IMG/VR virus record: IMGVR_UViG_3300017593_000069 | Coordinates: 1 to 64,000 of that record | DNA: 64,000 nt | Origin: a virus | Direction: 5' to 3' (one strand) | In this document: in pieces, positions 7,662 to 18,400 of the stretch | Numbering within the stretch: position 1 is the stretch's first letter | How the letters are laid out: each line of letters begins with the position of its first letter | Made by a program: the position numbers and the translations under genes | The notes under the pieces: generated by a model | Database searches by the model: none | Told to the model about the DNA's origin: nothing | Seen by the model: only the letters and a program-made list of their open reading frames with translations

Positions 7662-8520
7662 CGAGGGCCTCCTTCAAATAGGACTCTATCTCTTCAAAAA
7701 ATACTTCAGGATTAAAATCTTGGCACTTCAAACCAAAGGGACACACAAAATTGTCAGGAACTCCTGGCCAAGGACGGCGGCATGGGTACAAATCGCAGCG
7801 GTTAGGTGACTGAACTGAAATGTGCAGAGGATAGGACAACTGTCTCGGGTCCGTAGACGTAAAGATAAAGAAACCTCTCTTCCCCAGTGCAGCCCCGGCG
7901 TGGCAAAGCCAACTATCCACACCCACTAGAGCGTCCGCTTCTGACACAAGAGAGATGGAAAACCTTAAGTTCAAATCAGGATGCTCAAATCCAGGTAGCG
8001 AGGGTTGGGACAAACCGCGCAGTACGAGTACAGTACCAAAATCGCTCAAGAACCGGGCTAACTTCAGCGCTTGATCTTTACTCAAAGAGCGTTGACCTGA
8101 AGAGAGGGGGCTGGATACGTCGGTAGAAGCTCCAAAAGGTTGGAATAAAATAACAGGGCGCCCTTTCCGATCGAGATAGGCCCGTGCATCCTTCTTCTCT
8201 TTATCAGTTAAGTAAAGCTTCGGGGCAGCGCCCTGCACAAGCTTAACATCACAGGATCTAAATATTGCCTCAATCAGAGTAATCTTCCCTTGACGGTAAT
8301 CCGCAACGTAGTAGGGTTCAACTTTCCTTATATCAAACTCACTCAGCACCCTAAAGTTGGAAGAAGGCCACGGCACACACTCCTCCACATAAGGACTATT
8401 CTCAAAGGCAACAGGGAACGAACATAAAATGGTTGGTTTAGAGTCGAGGTAAGGGAGCACTGCAGTAAAAGCAATATTCTTCCCTAACCCCCCAGTGAGC
8501 TCAAGTGCTATTTTAGTCAT
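7651..8520 (-). CDS. GT9-like (heptosyltransferase-type) glycosyltransferase
   Basis: The 289-residue protein has the two Rossmann-like halves of GT-B enzymes. The N-terminal start reads LTGGLGKNIAFTAVLPYL, as in ADP-heptose transferases, where this loop approaches the acceptor. The C-terminal half has VILFQPFGAS, then ADALVGVDSWLCHAGAALGK, matching the D-S-x-x-x-H-x-A motif that binds the sugar nucleotide in GT9. A Cys-rich end (CDLYPCRRP, CPFGLKC) is unusual and could bind a metal. Its position inside the tail block, overlapping the genes on both sides, suggests it acts on a virion protein or receptor mimic rather than in general metabolism. Family membership is fairly sure; the substrate is unknown. 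Confidence 0.65.
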   Translation of the reverse strand: MTKIALELTGGLGKNIAFTAVLPYLDSKPTILCSFPVAFENSPYVEECVPWPSSNFRVLSEFDIRKVEPYYVADYRQGKITLIEAIFRSCDVKLVQGAAPKLYLTDKEKKDARAYLDRKGRPVILFQPFGASTDVSSPLSSGQRSLSKDQALKLARFLSDFGTVLVLRGLSQPSLPGFEHPDLNLRFSISLVSEADALVGVDSWLCHAGAALGKRGFFIFTSTDPRQLSYPLHISVQSPNRCDLYPCRRPWPGVPDNFVCPFGLKCQDFNPEVFFEEIESYLKEALVEV

Positions 8521-11500
8521 ACGCTTCCTCCCAAGTAACAGTTACGAAACAGCCATCGCCCTTGAAATCAAACTCGATGGTATCCTCTGTTAAGTAAGCG
8601 TCAATCTTAAAGTGGAGTGGGGTACCCTTCGGTGTGTCTAACGACAAATTATCTTGAAGGGTAACTACACAATGATCCTCAGCAGTAACTACGCCCGTAA
8701 CGGTCGTGTGAACTATAGTAGATCCATAATCAATCACCACCTTCTTGTAAGCACTCCAAATCTCAGAGTAAGTCCGAGGTATGATCTTTAGCGAAGCAGA
8801 ACCTTGATAAGCGTCTTCGTAAACGCGTAATTCACTCAACCAAGTGATTATATTGACTTTCTGATAGCGCCCTTTTGCGTATAAAAACAAGTCTTTGAAA
8901 TCCCTCCAAGCAGTTCCAAAGAACTGGTAACTATGCGTTACAACAATTTTATCACGCAGACGAGAGCTCAAAGGATTTTTAATGGACGGGACGCCAACTT
9001 CAAGACCCTTAACATCCCTACTATCAACTACAGACCCTTCAACAAGCACCGTTCTTGGCCGTTTGTACCACTGCGAAGTAGTACCTGTCAATGCGTTACA
9101 GCCCTCAGGGATTATTTCATCTACGTCAATCTCAAGGTTGTAAACATTATGTTTCACTAAAGAACGAGTCCGTCGCACGTGGCCGTACCCCGTAAAACTG
9201 GGGTACACCCAGGTATCGTTCACATCATAATCATACTGAAGCTGGCCAGCAAACTTAAGTGTTTTCGAGGCTGCGTCAATTTCGGTGATCTGGCCCGCTT
9301 CTAAATGACGCGAGCTACACAAAACAGCAGAATACCCTACCTCAAAGTCTGTGACATCTTCTACCACTATCTGGGTATCATGTTGGTGCGCGTTGCTCAC
9401 TAATCGTACTCTAAGAGGAAACTCAGGCACTACTACTAAATAACGAGCCGCATTGATAGCATCATAATCAAGATCATATGCAACCTCATCAACAGCTCCC
9501 AAGTGCAACGAAGACGAGCGGGTAGGGTAATAAAGTTTAGGAATACGGGTGGGCTTGCTTGCTAAGTTGTGAACCAATTCTGTTTCGAACTTGAACTTTA
9601 TCTTCTGAAAAGTATGAGGTGTATTCCATTGATCATACTTTCTCGGTTTCAAGAGGACTATAGCGAACGTAGCAGAAACATAACAAATGGCGTCTCCTAC
9701 TGTATCAAAATGGAAGTAGATGGGCGCGTCTACTACTCTCACTGCCCCCACCTGTGCCACATTCACAAGACCGTCCATCTCAGCCCCGGGAGCCATAGTG
9801 TGAGGCAAAGGCTCAGGAAGAGTTACCGAAAACGTAGGATCCGAAGAAGAAACAGATTGTAAATCGTGAGAGGTGTCTTCATAACGATGTAAAATGTGAA
9901 TTAACCGAGACGAACCTACCTTAGTAAATCCGAAATCAATTTTTGTAGGGACAACGTAAACTCTGTTCCAGAAGAAATTCTTTGGTTTGTCCTCAATTGT
10001 TTTACCTGCGTAAGATGAGGGAGTTCGTGAGTACGGTGTCCCTACTATTACACCCCAATAATACCGTTGGGGGGAGAAAAACGTGTCGTAACGACGATCC
10101 TTCGAAATACGTGAATAGTTAATACCCTCCTGCCCTTTAGATACGGGTTCACCGCAAGAATAAGGCCACCACCACCATGGACGTTCGCGAGTAGAAGGAG
10201 GAACGAGCCGGTAATCACCTTCAGGGCCGTCCCAATGTTGAATCAAATGAGGGACCACGAGCTGATAGGATCGAACTTGGTTGGCTATTAAAGTTAACGC
10301 ATCAGCAAATACTTTGTTCTTGACTTTAGTAATATCACCTCCCCAAATTCTAAAGAACATATAAAAGGTAGAAGTAAGGTAATGTTTAGAATTGTAGGCA
10401 ATCTCGTAAAGGCGATTTCGAATACAAGAAATAGCCTGATACCAGGTAGGGCCGACAAGTTGCTCTTCGTCTCCTGCAGTAGAGAAAGAAGGTTCGGGAG
10501 ACACATATTTACGGACTCTGATCTCATCCAGCCAGCCCTCCCACTGACCCGCTCCAAATGCCACCCTGCCTGCATCAGATAAATCAGAGTCTGTAGTCGA
10601 TAAAACCTCTGAACCGTCAACAAAGAATTTTATATTGTTTTCATATATTGCTAGAGCTAGTATAGTTTCAGTATTCATTGGAATGTAATTATTTGACGGG
10701 GGTGTAGCAATGTCACTCTCGGTACTAGCAACCCACTTACGTATTATTGGTGATGTATAACTACAATAAGAACCTGTCCCCCCAGTCTCACTATACTGTT
10801 GTGCTGCCTTTTGGCCTGTGTACATATTGTTGTCATCTTGATACCGTCCTACTACAGTACCCGTAGCACCATACGGGTAGCCTCCTGAAACAAGAAACTT
10901 AGCCTGGGCATGAAAATTTCTGATGGTAAAATTTTTCGGGGAATAAACCGTTTCAAGGTTATCACCAGTGTTAATGTTTACTCTCTGATTAACTACATCA
11001 TAAGTTCCTGCTGTTTTATCATCAGTACCGTCGCCGAAGTGAAACACCGAAATCAGATCATAGTTTGAAAGTGAGTCAATGCTAAAATCGTCAAAGAACT
11101 CAAACGTATTTTTCCCGTTGCTTACATTACCTGTCCCAGGGTTGCCATAATAACAGTAAATATTCACATCCGAATCTAAGTTGTCGTTTATCTTAACCCA
11201 ACAATAAGCTACTCTATTGGGTGCCTCACCTTCTACCTTCTCAACCCAGAAGTTTAAAAAAGTAGAACCATCGTTATCTACAAAACGAAGGTCTCCTGAA
11301 TCATTGGTTCCTGAAGGGAACTTGGCAGAATGCCCTTCAACATGGAAATCACAGTTACTAGCTCCAGAACTTTCTCCTACTTTTAAAAGGACTTGATAAC
11401 CTGTTCCGGCTCCTGGAGAACCAGAAATAGTAATTTTCTTTCTATAACTCCACGCCGTTACATGCTCACAAACAGTTATCAAACTATTAAATAAAGAATA

Positions 11501-12505
11501 ATAAGTCGCCTTGATCCAAGCATCGGAACGAGCCACGTTGGAAATTCTTACTTCGTCTATCAAACCATCTGCAAAAGAGATGGGCGTAGCTTGAGGAGAA
11601 CACGCAATTACAGCAGTAGAAAGAGACTGTGGCAACCACGTACCTCCCGTAGCTGCTGTTACATTAGCGTCGTTTATAAAAACAGCAGCATTGGACGTGG
11701 TAATAGAGTCTCCAGAAGAACCCGAAAACTTGCCAGCTACGTACTGATAAACATCCCAGGCAAAATCACCAGAATCTGAATCACAGTAGTTACCTTGCGT
11801 GTCTGCAAGGCGTACTCTACCACTTGAATTCACCCACAATGTATATTGCAGACGCCCTTCAAAAAAAGCTTGACTCCCGCCTGTAGAAGATAACTTCACA
11901 ACTGACTCTATTGTAAGAGGACCAGTAATATCCAAGCTGCCGTCGCTCCCACAATCCACATAGTCGTCACTTCCGTCGAAGTCCAGAGCCTTTCCTACCC
12001 CCCCATCAACTAAATCATCTGAAGTCATACTTCCATGAGGAGTACCGTCATTATTGTTGCTGGTGCTATCTTTAATACATCCATTGCCTCCTGTGGGATT
12101 TTGAGATAAATGGTAAACCGCTTTAAAGTTGTCATCCCAAACATTTGCAGCAACAGAATCTCCAGGATCTCCAACGTAAGTTGTGTTGTCTGCAACAGAC
12201 GCGTCGTAGTAAAGATAAAAATAAGTATCTGAAGATGACGAAATAGTCCAAGACGACCTAGAAATATGGAGAACTGCCTGTTTATTCGCTGAGTCCCATA
12301 CTTCAACTTCTACATAAAGTTGAGTAGTACCATCATCAGAAGTAACTGCAATCTTCTTATAGTTAGAACCCAGTTCATTAAAGACTGCATCAGCATTATC
12401 TTCAGTCAAGAAGAGGGTAATAGGGAAGTGAGTAAGATCAGAGTCAATCTTTGCATGATCAATCTTGAACCTGATTCTGTGTGAATATTCTGGGAGCCAG
12501 CCCAT
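8513..12505 (-). CDS. Large distal tail protein with DUF2341 and LamG-like domains
   Basis: The 1330-residue protein begins with a DUF2341-type domain (about residues 5-120: YSHRIRFKIDH, FYLYYDASVAD), then a LamG/ConA-like jelly roll (about 150-330: ALDFDGSDDYVDCG, GLIDEVRISNVARS). A second DUF2341 (about 350-470: YCYYGNPGTGNVSNG) and a second LamG-like domain (about 480-690, ending in WLDEIRVRKYVSPEPSF) follow. The remaining 640 residues are a different, Tyr/Trp-rich tail region. The duplicated carbohydrate-binding pair fits host-surface recognition by a tail fibre or baseplate protein. ATG 12505 has AAGGAGAGG upstream. Confidence 0.75.
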   Translation of the reverse strand: MGWLPEYSHRIRFKIDHAKIDSDLTHFPITLFLTEDNADAVFNELGSNYKKIAVTSDDGTTQLYVEVEVWDSANKQAVLHISRSSWTISSSSDTYFYLYYDASVADNTTYVGDPGDSVAANVWDDNFKAVYHLSQNPTGGNGCIKDSTSNNNDGTPHGSMTSDDLVDGGVGKALDFDGSDDYVDCGSDGSLDITGPLTIESVVKLSSTGGSQAFFEGRLQYTLWVNSSGRVRLADTQGNYCDSDSGDFAWDVYQYVAGKFSGSSGDSITTSNAAVFINDANVTAATGGTWLPQSLSTAVIACSPQATPISFADGLIDEVRISNVARSDAWIKATYYSLFNSLITVCEHVTAWSYRKKITISGSPGAGTGYQVLLKVGESSGASNCDFHVEGHSAKFPSGTNDSGDLRFVDNDGSTFLNFWVEKVEGEAPNRVAYCWVKINDNLDSDVNIYCYYGNPGTGNVSNGKNTFEFFDDFSIDSLSNYDLISVFHFGDGTDDKTAGTYDVVNQRVNINTGDNLETVYSPKNFTIRNFHAQAKFLVSGGYPYGATGTVVGRYQDDNNMYTGQKAAQQYSETGGTGSYCSYTSPIIRKWVASTESDIATPPSNNYIPMNTETILALAIYENNIKFFVDGSEVLSTTDSDLSDAGRVAFGAGQWEGWLDEIRVRKYVSPEPSFSTAGDEEQLVGPTWYQAISCIRNRLYEIAYNSKHYLTSTFYMFFRIWGGDITKVKNKVFADALTLIANQVRSYQLVVPHLIQHWDGPEGDYRLVPPSTRERPWWWWPYSCGEPVSKGQEGINYSRISKDRRYDTFFSPQRYYWGVIVGTPYSRTPSSYAGKTIEDKPKNFFWNRVYVVPTKIDFGFTKVGSSRLIHILHRYEDTSHDLQSVSSSDPTFSVTLPEPLPHTMAPGAEMDGLVNVAQVGAVRVVDAPIYFHFDTVGDAICYVSATFAIVLLKPRKYDQWNTPHTFQKIKFKFETELVHNLASKPTRIPKLYYPTRSSSLHLGAVDEVAYDLDYDAINAARYLVVVPEFPLRVRLVSNAHQHDTQIVVEDVTDFEVGYSAVLCSSRHLEAGQITEIDAASKTLKFAGQLQYDYDVNDTWVYPSFTGYGHVRRTRSLVKHNVYNLEIDVDEIIPEGCNALTGTTSQWYKRPRTVLVEGSVVDSRDVKGLEVGVPSIKNPLSSRLRDKIVVTHSYQFFGTAWRDFKDLFLYAKGRYQKVNIITWLSELRVYEDAYQGSASLKIIPRTYSEIWSAYKKVVIDYGSTIVHTTVTGVVTAEDHCVVTLQDNLSLDTPKGTPLHFKIDAYLTEDTIEFDFKGDGCFVTVTWEEAYD

Positions 12506-12599
12506 TTACTTCCTCTCCTTAAGTTATAATCGCAGTAGCCCACTAGGAGTGTAAGACTCGAGAATTGGAGTAGTCGTCTTAAGAGTCATCTGGGTCCCC
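12506..12599. other. 94-bp intergenic spacer in the tail block
   Basis: This is one of the few gaps in the tail module. On the minus strand it contains TATAAC close to the ribosome binding site of the 1330-residue tail gene. No matching -35 box lies at 16-18 bases, so I do not call a promoter. No gene or terminator is seen. Confidence 0.4.
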
Positions 12600-13547
12600 T
12601 TAAGCATAGATCACAATAAAGGGCACCTCATTCGAGAAACAAGGCGCAGCGCCCGCAGGGATAACTTCTTTAGCCCAAGCAGGCTTCGAAGACGGGTGAG
12701 TTTTAAACGAGACAGAATCTCCAGACTGCCATGAACCTCCCCAACCGGAGGCGTAGAGTGTGAAATAGGTGCCCCCCACAGGATTACTGGGCGAAAAATC
12801 GTTGTTAATATCTCCTGTTCCAACAGTTCCCGTAGTTAAACCTACACACGTAAACGCAGAGGAACTATAAAACGTCAAAGTCCAAACATCTTCAACCGTC
12901 CCCACATTATACACACTAGGAGGGTAATTCACTTCATCATAAGTCCCTGAAGAGCTAGACTCCAACCAATCAGAGTAACTAGGGGCAATACTACCCAACG
13001 GAAGTAAGTGGCACAAACGAGAACCCGTATCGTACGAGTGGTTAGTACCATTACTCAAAGTAACGGTTACACTCAGTCCGGAACTGGTAACAGCGGCCAC
13101 AGTATGCAGTTCATTATCAGTCGCACTAGCCAAAAGAACGGTATCGTTCACTTCAATATCAGGGACATCACCATCAAAAGACGCAACTACAACTGTAGCC
13201 CCAGAGGCAACGGGTTGGGTAATCCTACCAGTACCATACCACTTGTGCGAAGGAAGTGCGAGTAAACTTCCTTGAGTCTGAGCAACAGTTGCTGCGTGAA
13301 GTCTAAAATAATCTCCTGCAGGGCTCCTGTCAAAGATTCCTACGTACGAACTAGAGATAGTTTGAGCAGTTGCGTGAACGAAGAACTTTCGATAACGAAC
13401 GTACCCAGAAGCACGTTCGGAGGGCGAGACATCTGGAAAAAGGTTCTCATATTGTCCTGAGAAAATCTCGGACGAGCAATCTTCATAACCTCCGTTGAAC
13501 TCCGAATCGTTAACAATTTTTGACTTATAGAGTTTAATCACACCCAT
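12600..13547 (-). CDS. Phage tail-associated structural protein
   Basis: The product of about 315 residues carries a segment FPDVSPSERASGYVRYRKFF near the N-terminus. I recognise this from phage structural proteins that sit between tape measure and fibre genes and often precede DUF2341 proteins. The rest is beta-rich, with many Ser, Thr, Tyr and Gly and few charged stretches, as expected for a virion protein. The start could be ATG 13547 or TTG 13553; AGGAG lies 10 or 4 bases upstream respectively. No catalytic motif is visible. Confidence 0.6.
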   Translation of the reverse strand: MGVIKLYKSKIVNDSEFNGGYEDCSSEIFSGQYENLFPDVSPSERASGYVRYRKFFVHATAQTISSSYVGIFDRSPAGDYFRLHAATVAQTQGSLLALPSHKWYGTGRITQPVASGATVVVASFDGDVPDIEVNDTVLLASATDNELHTVAAVTSSGLSVTVTLSNGTNHSYDTGSRLCHLLPLGSIAPSYSDWLESSSSGTYDEVNYPPSVYNVGTVEDVWTLTFYSSSAFTCVGLTTGTVGTGDINNDFSPSNPVGGTYFTLYASGWGGSWQSGDSVSFKTHPSSKPAWAKEVIPAGAAPCFSNEVPFIVIYA

Positions 13548-13560
13548 GCTCAATTAACTC

Positions 13561-14511
13561 CTAAGCGAGTCTAATTGCAAACCATCTTGAGAGATTCAGA
13601 TCTACTGTACCAGGGAATACTTTGTACGAAGCCGAGTTAATTGTAACTTCGTCCTCCGGATCCAGCCCAACAGCTCGAGATAACTTATAAACCCACTTAA
13701 TTTCGCCGCGTATACCTGTCTCATCGGCGATCATAAAAGGGGCAATAGCTTTCTCGTTGTTAGGCAGTTCCATTGCGTGGATAAACATATTAGCGGTAAA
13801 GATTTTCTTTTTTCTTTCAGGATGTTCATGTCGCATAGTATCTCCTGTACCAGGATCCACGGGGTAGTAACCAAAATCCGAATGCCAAGTATCCTGATTG
13901 TACCACAAGTAATCTCTACAGTAATCCCCATGTCGGTAAGAACTGATTCCTCTGAACCGCGAAGAGTCGTTCCAGTCATAGTCATAAGGGTAATTGTATC
14001 CGCCACTGAAAGTTCCAAACGCATAAAGAGGGTAAGGATCAAAATACCGTGACCAATAACGTCGTAAGAGGCCAACACAAAAGTGGGGGTAAATAGTAAC
14101 ACACCTAACTACACCGAAACAACTATCTTTATCTCCACAAAACCACACGTGATCGTAATTTGTGTCCTGAAGTAGTACGGTGGGCAACCACCTATAAACA
14201 CCGTGGGACTTCTCCGTATTTAGAGAACCTAAACTACTAAAGCCGTAAGCACTGTCGAACCCTGTATAAGCGTTTACTTGAATGCCGCAACGAATATTAG
14301 TACGATAATACCAACTAAATCCAACGTAAATATCTTCTTGCTCTGATTCGCCGCTAGAATAAAGGATAGTATAATCTCTTCCGTAACTACCTCCAGTAGT
14401 TCCAGTTTTCTTGACTTCCCACCCTAACGTACTTGTCATAAAGTCAATCAAGGCGTTGTATAACGCTTGAGGCCCGTTTATATCAGTTAAGTGTTCTATA
14501 TGATATGCCAT
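13561..14511 (-). CDS. Tail protein, paralogue of the upstream gene (316 aa)
   Basis: This protein and that of 14511-15485 share an N-terminal pattern. Here it reads ALIDFMTSTLGWEVKKTG, later SSGESEQEDIYVGFSWY and CGIQVNAYTGFD. The neighbour has the same GLGW, EDIYIG and CGFQFTAC positions. Both are very rich in Tyr, Trp, Phe, Gly and Asp. They are likely distal tail or baseplate proteins expressed as a duplicated pair. The ATG overlaps the neighbour's stop codon (TAATG), showing translational coupling. No enzyme motif is visible. Confidence 0.65.
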   Translation of the reverse strand: MAYHIEHLTDINGPQALYNALIDFMTSTLGWEVKKTGTTGGSYGRDYTILYSSGESEQEDIYVGFSWYYRTNIRCGIQVNAYTGFDSAYGFSSLGSLNTEKSHGVYRWLPTVLLQDTNYDHVWFCGDKDSCFGVVRCVTIYPHFCVGLLRRYWSRYFDPYPLYAFGTFSGGYNYPYDYDWNDSSRFRGISSYRHGDYCRDYLWYNQDTWHSDFGYYPVDPGTGDTMRHEHPERKKKIFTANMFIHAMELPNNEKAIAPFMIADETGIRGEIKWVYKLSRAVGLDPEDEVTINSASYKVFPGTVDLNLSRWFAIRLA

Positions 14512-15485
14512 TATTCGTAATCCCTTATTGCTATTGAAACGGAGTCTTCTCCATAAGTACTTACAAAAACCAAGTAAGGGTCGCCCCCAACGTAAATAGT
14601 AGACTCAGACGGTACATTACCATAAAAGTATGAATAGTAAACATATTTCAACTCACCGAGTAGGTCAATCTCTGGGCTCCCGACATAAATAGGAAATAAA
14701 ACGTGCCCTTGAGACCGGGTCGAATACGATTGGCAATAGAAGTAAGTAACCAACCACCAACAAGAATTAGTATGGCTTAGAAATTCACAGTTATTATAAC
14801 TATCTACACAATTAGTTACAAAGCGGCGAAACCACTCAGTATTTCCGCAATTTCGAAGCCAGGAACCACAGCAACCGAAAAAGGCGTCATAACCTTCACC
14901 ACTCCCCAGATTCCGGCGATACGGGATTGCAAGCTGACGATCACGCCAACAAACGCTAGTACAGCCAAATCTAAGATAGGGGTCGAAGGTTAAAGAACCA
15001 AGAACTACTAATGGTAAAGGGTAATCACTCCAGTACGAATTAATCAACCCCACGTAAGCTGATAAATATTTAGAACCAATTCTAAACAAAAGAAATGCAA
15101 AATCCTTATCCCCAATAAACCAATACGCCATCGACGTCCCATCATCAACAGCGCTTAAGATAGGATACCTTACAAACTGGCAGCAACAACAGTCTGGAGT
15201 TCCAAAACCCCCCGGCTGACTATCGAAATCCTCCGACGTGTTTATATCTGTACAAGCTGTAAACTGAAAGCCGCACAAAGTGCTACTGCGCCGGAAAGAT
15301 CTAACACCAATGTAAATGTCTTTATTTCCAGCCTCTCCTGTACTATGATAAAAGTAGTAAGCACTCCCCATTTGAGTTCCTGAGTGAACTTGTGTCCATC
15401 CGAGAGAGCCAACAAAGAAAGTCCTAATTCGAGCAAATAAATCCGACAGCGAAGATACAGTTCCAGACGTTTTTCTAAAAGCCAT
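14511..15485 (-). CDS. Tail protein, paralogue of the downstream gene (324 aa, Cys-rich)
   Basis: The N-terminal third is homologous to the following gene (DLFARIRTFFVGSLGWTQV, STGEAGNKDIYIGVRSF, CGFQFTACTDI). The middle is unusually Cys-rich (DCCCCQFVRY, FFGCCGSWLRNCGN), unlike its paralogue, so disulphides or bound metal may stabilise it. The ATG at 15485 overlaps the tape measure stop codon (TAATG) and has AGGAGG eight bases upstream. By position just after the tape measure it should be part of the tail tip or baseplate. No catalytic residues can be recognised. Confidence 0.65.
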   Translation of the reverse strand: MAFRKTSGTVSSLSDLFARIRTFFVGSLGWTQVHSGTQMGSAYYFYHSTGEAGNKDIYIGVRSFRRSSTLCGFQFTACTDINTSEDFDSQPGGFGTPDCCCCQFVRYPILSAVDDGTSMAYWFIGDKDFAFLLFRIGSKYLSAYVGLINSYWSDYPLPLVVLGSLTFDPYLRFGCTSVCWRDRQLAIPYRRNLGSGEGYDAFFGCCGSWLRNCGNTEWFRRFVTNCVDSYNNCEFLSHTNSCWWLVTYFYCQSYSTRSQGHVLFPIYVGSPEIDLLGELKYVYYSYFYGNVPSESTIYVGGDPYLVFVSTYGEDSVSIAIRDYE

Positions 15486-18400
15486 TAGCTAGTCCTCCTC
15501 GCGATTCTCTCACCTACATTGTTCGCAACAACCCTGCCATAAGTGGGAGAGCTATAATACTTATTAAGCTCCTTCTCATCGAAAATAGTCACAACCGTTA
15601 CCTTCGGTTCCTGCGTTTGTTGTTGCATCGGCGTAACCAAGCCTCCCGCTTGGTAATGAAAAGGTGTTATCGTCGGAGGTACAACACCTTTACGTAGCGC
15701 GTCAAAGAACGAAACTCCTATTTTTTCTACCACAGGCCTTGGAACAACATATTCTCCTGGTTCTAGTAAAGCGGGGACGCTATCTCCACGTCCTTGCCCA
15801 GGTACCGGGCCGCCGGCCTGCCTCCTTAAAGGAACCAAACCCCCACGTCTCATCATAGGAACTCGAATTCCCATCGCCTGCAGCGCCATCATAGCTAGTT
15901 TAAATTCTAACAACTGTAGCATTGCCTGAGCAAGACCTGCCGTAAAGCTTCTCAAAATTTCCTGCCAGTTCATCTGAAATCGCTTTCCGTATACTATAGA
16001 ATCAATTATTGCCCTGTTCAACTCATCAAACGCGCTCGCAGCGGTCCTCGCAACAGCCTCTTGAGTCATTTGTCCGAGGGCGCCAAAGAACCCGCCCATT
16101 TCCTCGATCTTCGCCCCAATCTCAGCATAGTTCTTCAAGATTCCTTGCATTGCACTCTCGCCAATAGTCCTCAAGCCATTAGCAAAAGCTTCAACTTCAT
16201 CCTTATTGCGCGACCAAGCGCGTGTTTGTTCGGCCAGCTTAGCGTCCACGAACTTCGTAAAAGTATCAACTCGTCTACGAGCCAACTCAGTTAACTCTGT
16301 GTAACCTGTAATAGTCCTTGTTATGTCCTCCAGTGCTTGTTTCTGCGATTCACTCAGTACCACACCCGCTCGTCGGTACTGTTGAATCAGATCTTGTACA
16401 GCAATGTTAGCGAGCTCGGACACATTCTCATGAAGTTGCTGAGTGGAAAATACCAAAGAGGAACTCAACTCCAAATTCTTACGGCGGCTTTCTCGCAAAC
16501 GTTCCTCAGCATCAGTCAATGTGTTTAACTGGGAAACCAGTATTGAAACGATCCTAGCATAATCTTGAGTCTTCGCGATCATGTCAGCAGTTTGCACTTT
16601 CCCTTTAGCTAAAGCCTGAACTTGCGCGTTTAAATGAGGGAGTACGCTACTAAGGGCGGTACGTACTTGCTCTTCCAAACTCGTGATTTTACTCAACCCC
16701 TCACTATAAGCCGAAGAAGAACTCTTAGCTTCATACATCGCCGAAGCGCTGTCTAACACGCTTTGTATAACAGGAGCGAGGTTAGCATCAAGCTCACGGA
16801 CTCTGTCAACCAACCCCCTAAATCCAAAGATAGCGTTCAGGAGAGCGGGTTTGAGGTAATCATTCGCTGAAATGAAATCCTTAGTCTTCCCTTGTAAGCT
16901 CTCAAATACATTAGCTAAGCTTGACCCCCATTGGGGGACATCAACTCTGGTCAGCTCGAGTAACTTCTCAACTAGAGAGGTAACTTCTTGAGCGGTCTCT
17001 TTTGAAACATTGTTGTAATCAACTTGATGTGCGCTTAAAAGGGCGAGATAAGAAGCCAGTTCACTCACAGTAACCGTAGAGGAATCAAAGGCGAGGGCCG
17101 AAATCCCTGTCTGCTTTGCTAGGTCACGAGAACGATTAACCAAATCAGCGATCAGATTCGAGTAATTCCCAAAAGTAGTATAAACAGGGTGAATTACTTT
17201 CTCGAGTTCTTTAATCCGCCTCGCACTTTGGATCGTCATAGCCGCATACTCACGCTGTTGAGATGTAGCACGAGACAGAGCTTCTAAGAGGGTTTCCTTA
17301 ATAGCCCTACTTAACAAGTCGGTACGACCTTGTAATTGCACCAGAGCCTGTCTAACGGCTGTAGTAGTTGAAATAGCCCCTTTCTCGTAATCATCAAAGG
17401 CTTTGAGAGAAAGTCCTGCTCTGCTATACTGCTCGATACTTTGTTGTAAAGCCTCGCTAAGATACTGTTCTGCTTGGGCTCTCTTTTCTCTTGTAGTCAA
17501 CCCCTGTAACGTAAGGGCGTTTAACCGAGAATGGAGGTTAAACTCAGACTTCCAAAGGTCAAGTAGAAGTTTCCGAAGCTTCAGAGTTTCCGTTGTTACC
17601 TTATTCTGCGCCTTCAAAGTAGCGAGTCGTGCTTTTATACGAGCCGATAAAGTTACATGAACTTGAGACTCACTCTCATAAGACTTTATCAAGTTATCAA
17701 CGGTTCGAATCTGTGCTTCCAAGTAAGCATTCAGGAGCTGTCTCCCCTTTGCGTCCTTAACAAGAGTGGCAAATTCGTCGTTCTGGGACTTCTGAATTGT
17801 TTCAAGATAGTTCCGGTACACTTTAAGAGAGTCTATATTACCATTGATAGCTTCTTCGTAGCGACGAGCACCTACTTCGGAGATCTTCGCTAAAGCGAGC
17901 TGTACACGGGCGGCAGTTTCGGCCGAGACTGTTACATCTTTAGAATACACATTCGCGAACTGACCCAGTCCCTCAGTTGTATCGGAAATCGATTTATGTA
18001 AGTAAGTCAAAATTGCTTGGTGCCTTTGTAATTCGTCATTCACAGCACGTTGGGCAGCGGAGACTTTGAAGGAAGTCTCGATTAATTTTTCATCAATTTT
18101 GACCTTCCCTTTGGTCCTCTCCATTACCTTAGTTAGTATACCAGCTTGCTTCTCATAAGACTTAGCTTCTGCTACCAACGCGGCCCGTAGTGAAGGGCTA
18201 GCTTTAGAGGCCATATCACGAAGTATACCTGCTAACGAGTTGTACGCTTCTGCGGTTGTCTTAATCCCACTTAAGTTTCCCTGTGTAATCTGATTTAAGC
18301 CTTGCCAAATCCGTGAAATAGCTTGCCCAGTTTTGAGAGTAACTACTTGTCCAGTCGAAACGTCGCCAATAGCTTTAGTGTACTTTGAGTACAAACTTAC

